DNA of 6,371 nt, taken from NCBI GenBank assembly GCA_900551605.1, contig URWS01000089.1, positions 1 to 6,371 of the forward strand, given 5' to 3'. Positions 4,476 through 6,371 of the stretch are shown piece by piece. A program made the translations under genes and the position numbers. Under the pieces are notes generated by a model. That model had not been told where the DNA came from, did no database searches, and saw only the letters and a list, made by a program, of their open reading frames with translations. Positions within the stretch are counted from its first letter, which is position 1. Every line of letters begins with the position of its first letter. The DNA comes from an uncultured Collinsella sp. (GTDB taxonomy: Bacteria > Actinomycetota > Coriobacteriia > Coriobacteriales > Coriobacteriaceae).

Positions 4476-6323
4476 ATTAATAGCGTAGAGGACCCAACGG
4501 TTGCCAATATTCTGTCGACCGATATGCTAAAAATCTATGACATTCCTCGTTACCAGCGCGAATACACTTGGAATCAGCGTGATTGGGCGAATCTCTATGA
4601 CGATATCACCCAAAACGACGCCGGCTACTTCCTGGGCTCGTTTATTGTCGTGAACGGGACTGTGAATTCCAAGATGGATACCATTCACTATGAAGTTATC
4701 GATGGCCAGCAACGTCTGACGACGCTCAGCCTTTTCCTTGCCGCTCTCTATGCTCGCATCATGGAACATAAGGATTCTATCGATGACGACATGATGTTGG
4801 ACGATATCCGACCCCTGCGCAATCGTCTGATCTTGAAATCTGACAAGTCAATGACACGCGTTATTCCTCAGGTCCAGAATCATAACCTTGAGGATTACCG
4901 TTGGATCTTGAAGGAACATATCGGCCTAGATGCGATTATGCAAAAGCCGAAGTTCCTTGGTCTGAGAAAGATGTCTAAGGCATTCAACTATTTTTACGAT
5001 CGACTGGGTGAGGATGTTGGGGGCAGGGACGGAATCGAGTGCGTTCGCTACCTGCTTGATATCTGCAGGTTGGTGTGTTCGGCGGTCGTGGTCCAGATTA
5101 CCGTTGATAGTCATGCTGACGCCTACACCTTGTTCGCGTCCCTTAACAACCGCGGTGTTCCCTTGAGCGCCGTCGATCTTATCAAGAATATGCTTCTCGG
5201 CAAGGTTGCCGGGGTGGATGACGGGCAGCTCGACTATTACTTCGAGCGCTGGCAGGAAGTGCTCCACAATCTCGGCGATGACTACAAGACGCAAGAGCGC
5301 TTCTTCCGCCAGAACTACGACGCCTTCCGCCGGGAGGTGAACAAGCCATTTATCGGCGAATCTGGTTCCCAGCTCCCCCTCGGCTCCGTTGCCACGCGGT
5401 CCAACCTTCTGAAAATCTACGAGAAGCGGATGGAAGCTGATGGCGGCGCCCTTAAGGTGCTGGACGAGCTGACCGAGAATTCTGCGCTCTACTCGAAGAT
5501 CATTGGGCTCGATCAAGAGAGCCTGGATTCCGAGCTTTCGCATCAGCTTTTGGAGCTTTCGAGAGCGCAGGGCGTCGCATCTTACCTGATGCTGCTGTTC
5601 CTTTTCAAGAAGAAGGACCAGTTGGAGTTAAAAGATGAAACCCTCGCGCTTCTTGTCAGGCTCCTCGTCTGCTTCTTTGTCCGACGCAACCTCACCGATA
5701 CACCTCCCACACGTGATCTTGAGAGACTCTTTATCAGTATTTGTGAGAGCCTCGAAAGTGAGGGACTTAAGGGCATTGCAGCCGCGGAGTACATCAAGAA
5801 GCGCCTCGTCGATGTGTCTGCCAGTGACACTTCCTTCAAAGAACGTCTTGAGGGGCCGATTTACGACGTCAATCCCGATATGACGCGCTACATCCTTACT
5901 GTTATCGCATCTCCGAGCGTTACGAAAGAGATGAAGTCACTTTGGGAACGATACGCCTCCGGAAACTACGTCTGGACAATCGAGCACATCTTTCCTCAGG
6001 GCAAGAACATTCCAGATGAATGGGTGAAGATGGTTGCGGACGGCGACATGTCTAAGGCGATTGAGGTGCAGGAGAAACAGGTCCACACGCTTGGAAATCT
6101 AACCATCACCGGGTATAACTCAAAGCTGAGCAACATGCCCTTTGTGACCAAGCGAGACCGCAAGGATGTTTACGGAGCGAATGTCGGATATCGCAACGGG
6201 TTGAATCTGAACGACGAGTTGGTAAACACGGATACCTGGACCAGCGAGCAGATTCAGGAGCGCACAGAGAAGCTTGCTGGACTCACTTTGAAAGCTTTTG
6301 ACTTTGACGAGATTAAGTTCTAG
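4473..6323 (+). CDS. DUF262-DUF1524 protein, GmrSD/BrxU/SspE-like putative restriction (defence) nuclease
   Basis: The 616-aa protein has the two-domain layout of fused GmrSD-type type IV restriction enzymes. Residues ~10-270 form the DUF262 (GmrS, ParB-like) domain with IPRYQREYTW (24-33), then FLGSFIV and DGQQRLTTL (77-85), the nucleotide-binding and hydrolysis signature. The middle (~270-470) is helical and unassigned. The C-terminal DUF1524 (GmrD, HNH-like) domain shows WTIEHIFPQ with H505 and LGNLTI with N542, followed by N549; this is the His-Asn pattern of the family's nuclease site. Characterised relatives sense modified (glucosylated or phosphorothioated) DNA and cut or nick phage DNA. 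No signal peptide or membrane segment is seen. Codon use is far less G/C-ending than in the left cluster, and the gene lies behind a tRNA gene, both signs of transfer. The start at 4473 is chosen over TTG 4458 by its ribosome site. No partner gene is visible, so its true target is unknown. Confidence 0.88.
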   Translation: MINSVEDPTVANILSTDMLKIYDIPRYQREYTWNQRDWANLYDDITQNDAGYFLGSFIVVNGTVNSKMDTIHYEVIDGQQRLTTLSLFLAALYARIMEHKDSIDDDMMLDDIRPLRNRLILKSDKSMTRVIPQVQNHNLEDYRWILKEHIGLDAIMQKPKFLGLRKMSKAFNYFYDRLGEDVGGRDGIECVRYLLDICRLVCSAVVVQITVDSHADAYTLFASLNNRGVPLSAVDLIKNMLLGKVAGVDDGQLDYYFERWQEVLHNLGDDYKTQERFFRQNYDAFRREVNKPFIGESGSQLPLGSVATRSNLLKIYEKRMEADGGALKVLDELTENSALYSKIIGLDQESLDSELSHQLLELSRAQGVASYLMLLFLFKKKDQLELKDETLALLVRLLVCFFVRRNLTDTPPTRDLERLFISICESLESEGLKGIAAAEYIKKRLVDVSASDTSFKERLEGPIYDVNPDMTRYILTVIASPSVTKEMKSLWERYASGNYVWTIEHIFPQGKNIPDEWVKMVADGDMSKAIEVQEKQVHTLGNLTITGYNSKLSNMPFVTKRDRKDVYGANVGYRNGLNLNDELVNTDTWTSEQIQERTEKLAGLTLKAFDFDEIKF

Positions 6324-6371
6324 TGACCGCCAGCCAATATCTTGGGGACATTCAACCCAAACGATTCAATC

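Noticed and set aside
6342..6360. TTGGG...CCCAA inverted repeat after the DUF262 gene
   Set aside because: It has only 5 bp, a 9-nt loop and no T tract in view; too weak to call a terminator.

Overview
The window looks like a chromosomal segment of a high-GC bacterium, most likely a gut actinobacterium of the Coriobacteriia (Collinsella-like). This rests on strongly G/C-ending codons in the first four genes and on the overall style of the proteins; no marker gene proves it. The left part (1-3772) is an ordinary housekeeping cluster on the + strand: the last codons of an upstream gene (probably ispD), ispF, cysS, a 23S rRNA 2'-O-methyltransferase of the RlmB/TrmH family, and a YacP/Rae1-type NYN-domain RNase. 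The order matches the classic Firmicutes/Actinobacteria block ispD-ispF-...-cysS-(mrnC)-rlmB-yacP, except that mrnC (Mini-RNase III) is absent. In its place, between cysS and rlmB, are a 102-nt, indel-free imperfect palindrome and an intrinsic terminator.

The middle part (3773-4472) has no gene that I can support except tRNA-Thr(TGT) at 3996-4070. It is rich in structure. There is a degenerate tRNA-Thr copy that has lost its D arm. An 11-bp motif (CGAATAGTTTT) occurs three times in + / - / + orientation and can form mutually exclusive hairpins. A candidate promoter precedes the intact tRNA. After it come an 8-bp terminator-like hairpin and three closely spaced direct copies of CATGCAACA. Direct repeats just 3' of a tRNA gene are what an integrase arm-site or att region would leave.

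The right part (4473-6323) is one large gene with visibly lower GC and different codon use. It encodes a DUF262-DUF1524 protein of the GmrSD/BrxU/SspE type: an N-terminal ParB-like nucleotide-binding domain with DGQQR and a C-terminal HNH-type nuclease domain. Its position behind a tRNA gene, its base composition and its family all suggest a horizontally acquired anti-phage or modified-DNA restriction gene.

The housekeeping genes serve isoprenoid precursor synthesis (ispF), translation (cysS), ribosome modification (rlmB) and RNA turnover (NYN gene), probably in two transcription units split by the terminator at 2103-2137. The accessory gene has no visible functional link to them. The most interesting unexplained signals are the 102-nt palindrome and the competing-hairpin array beside the tRNA-Thr remnant.
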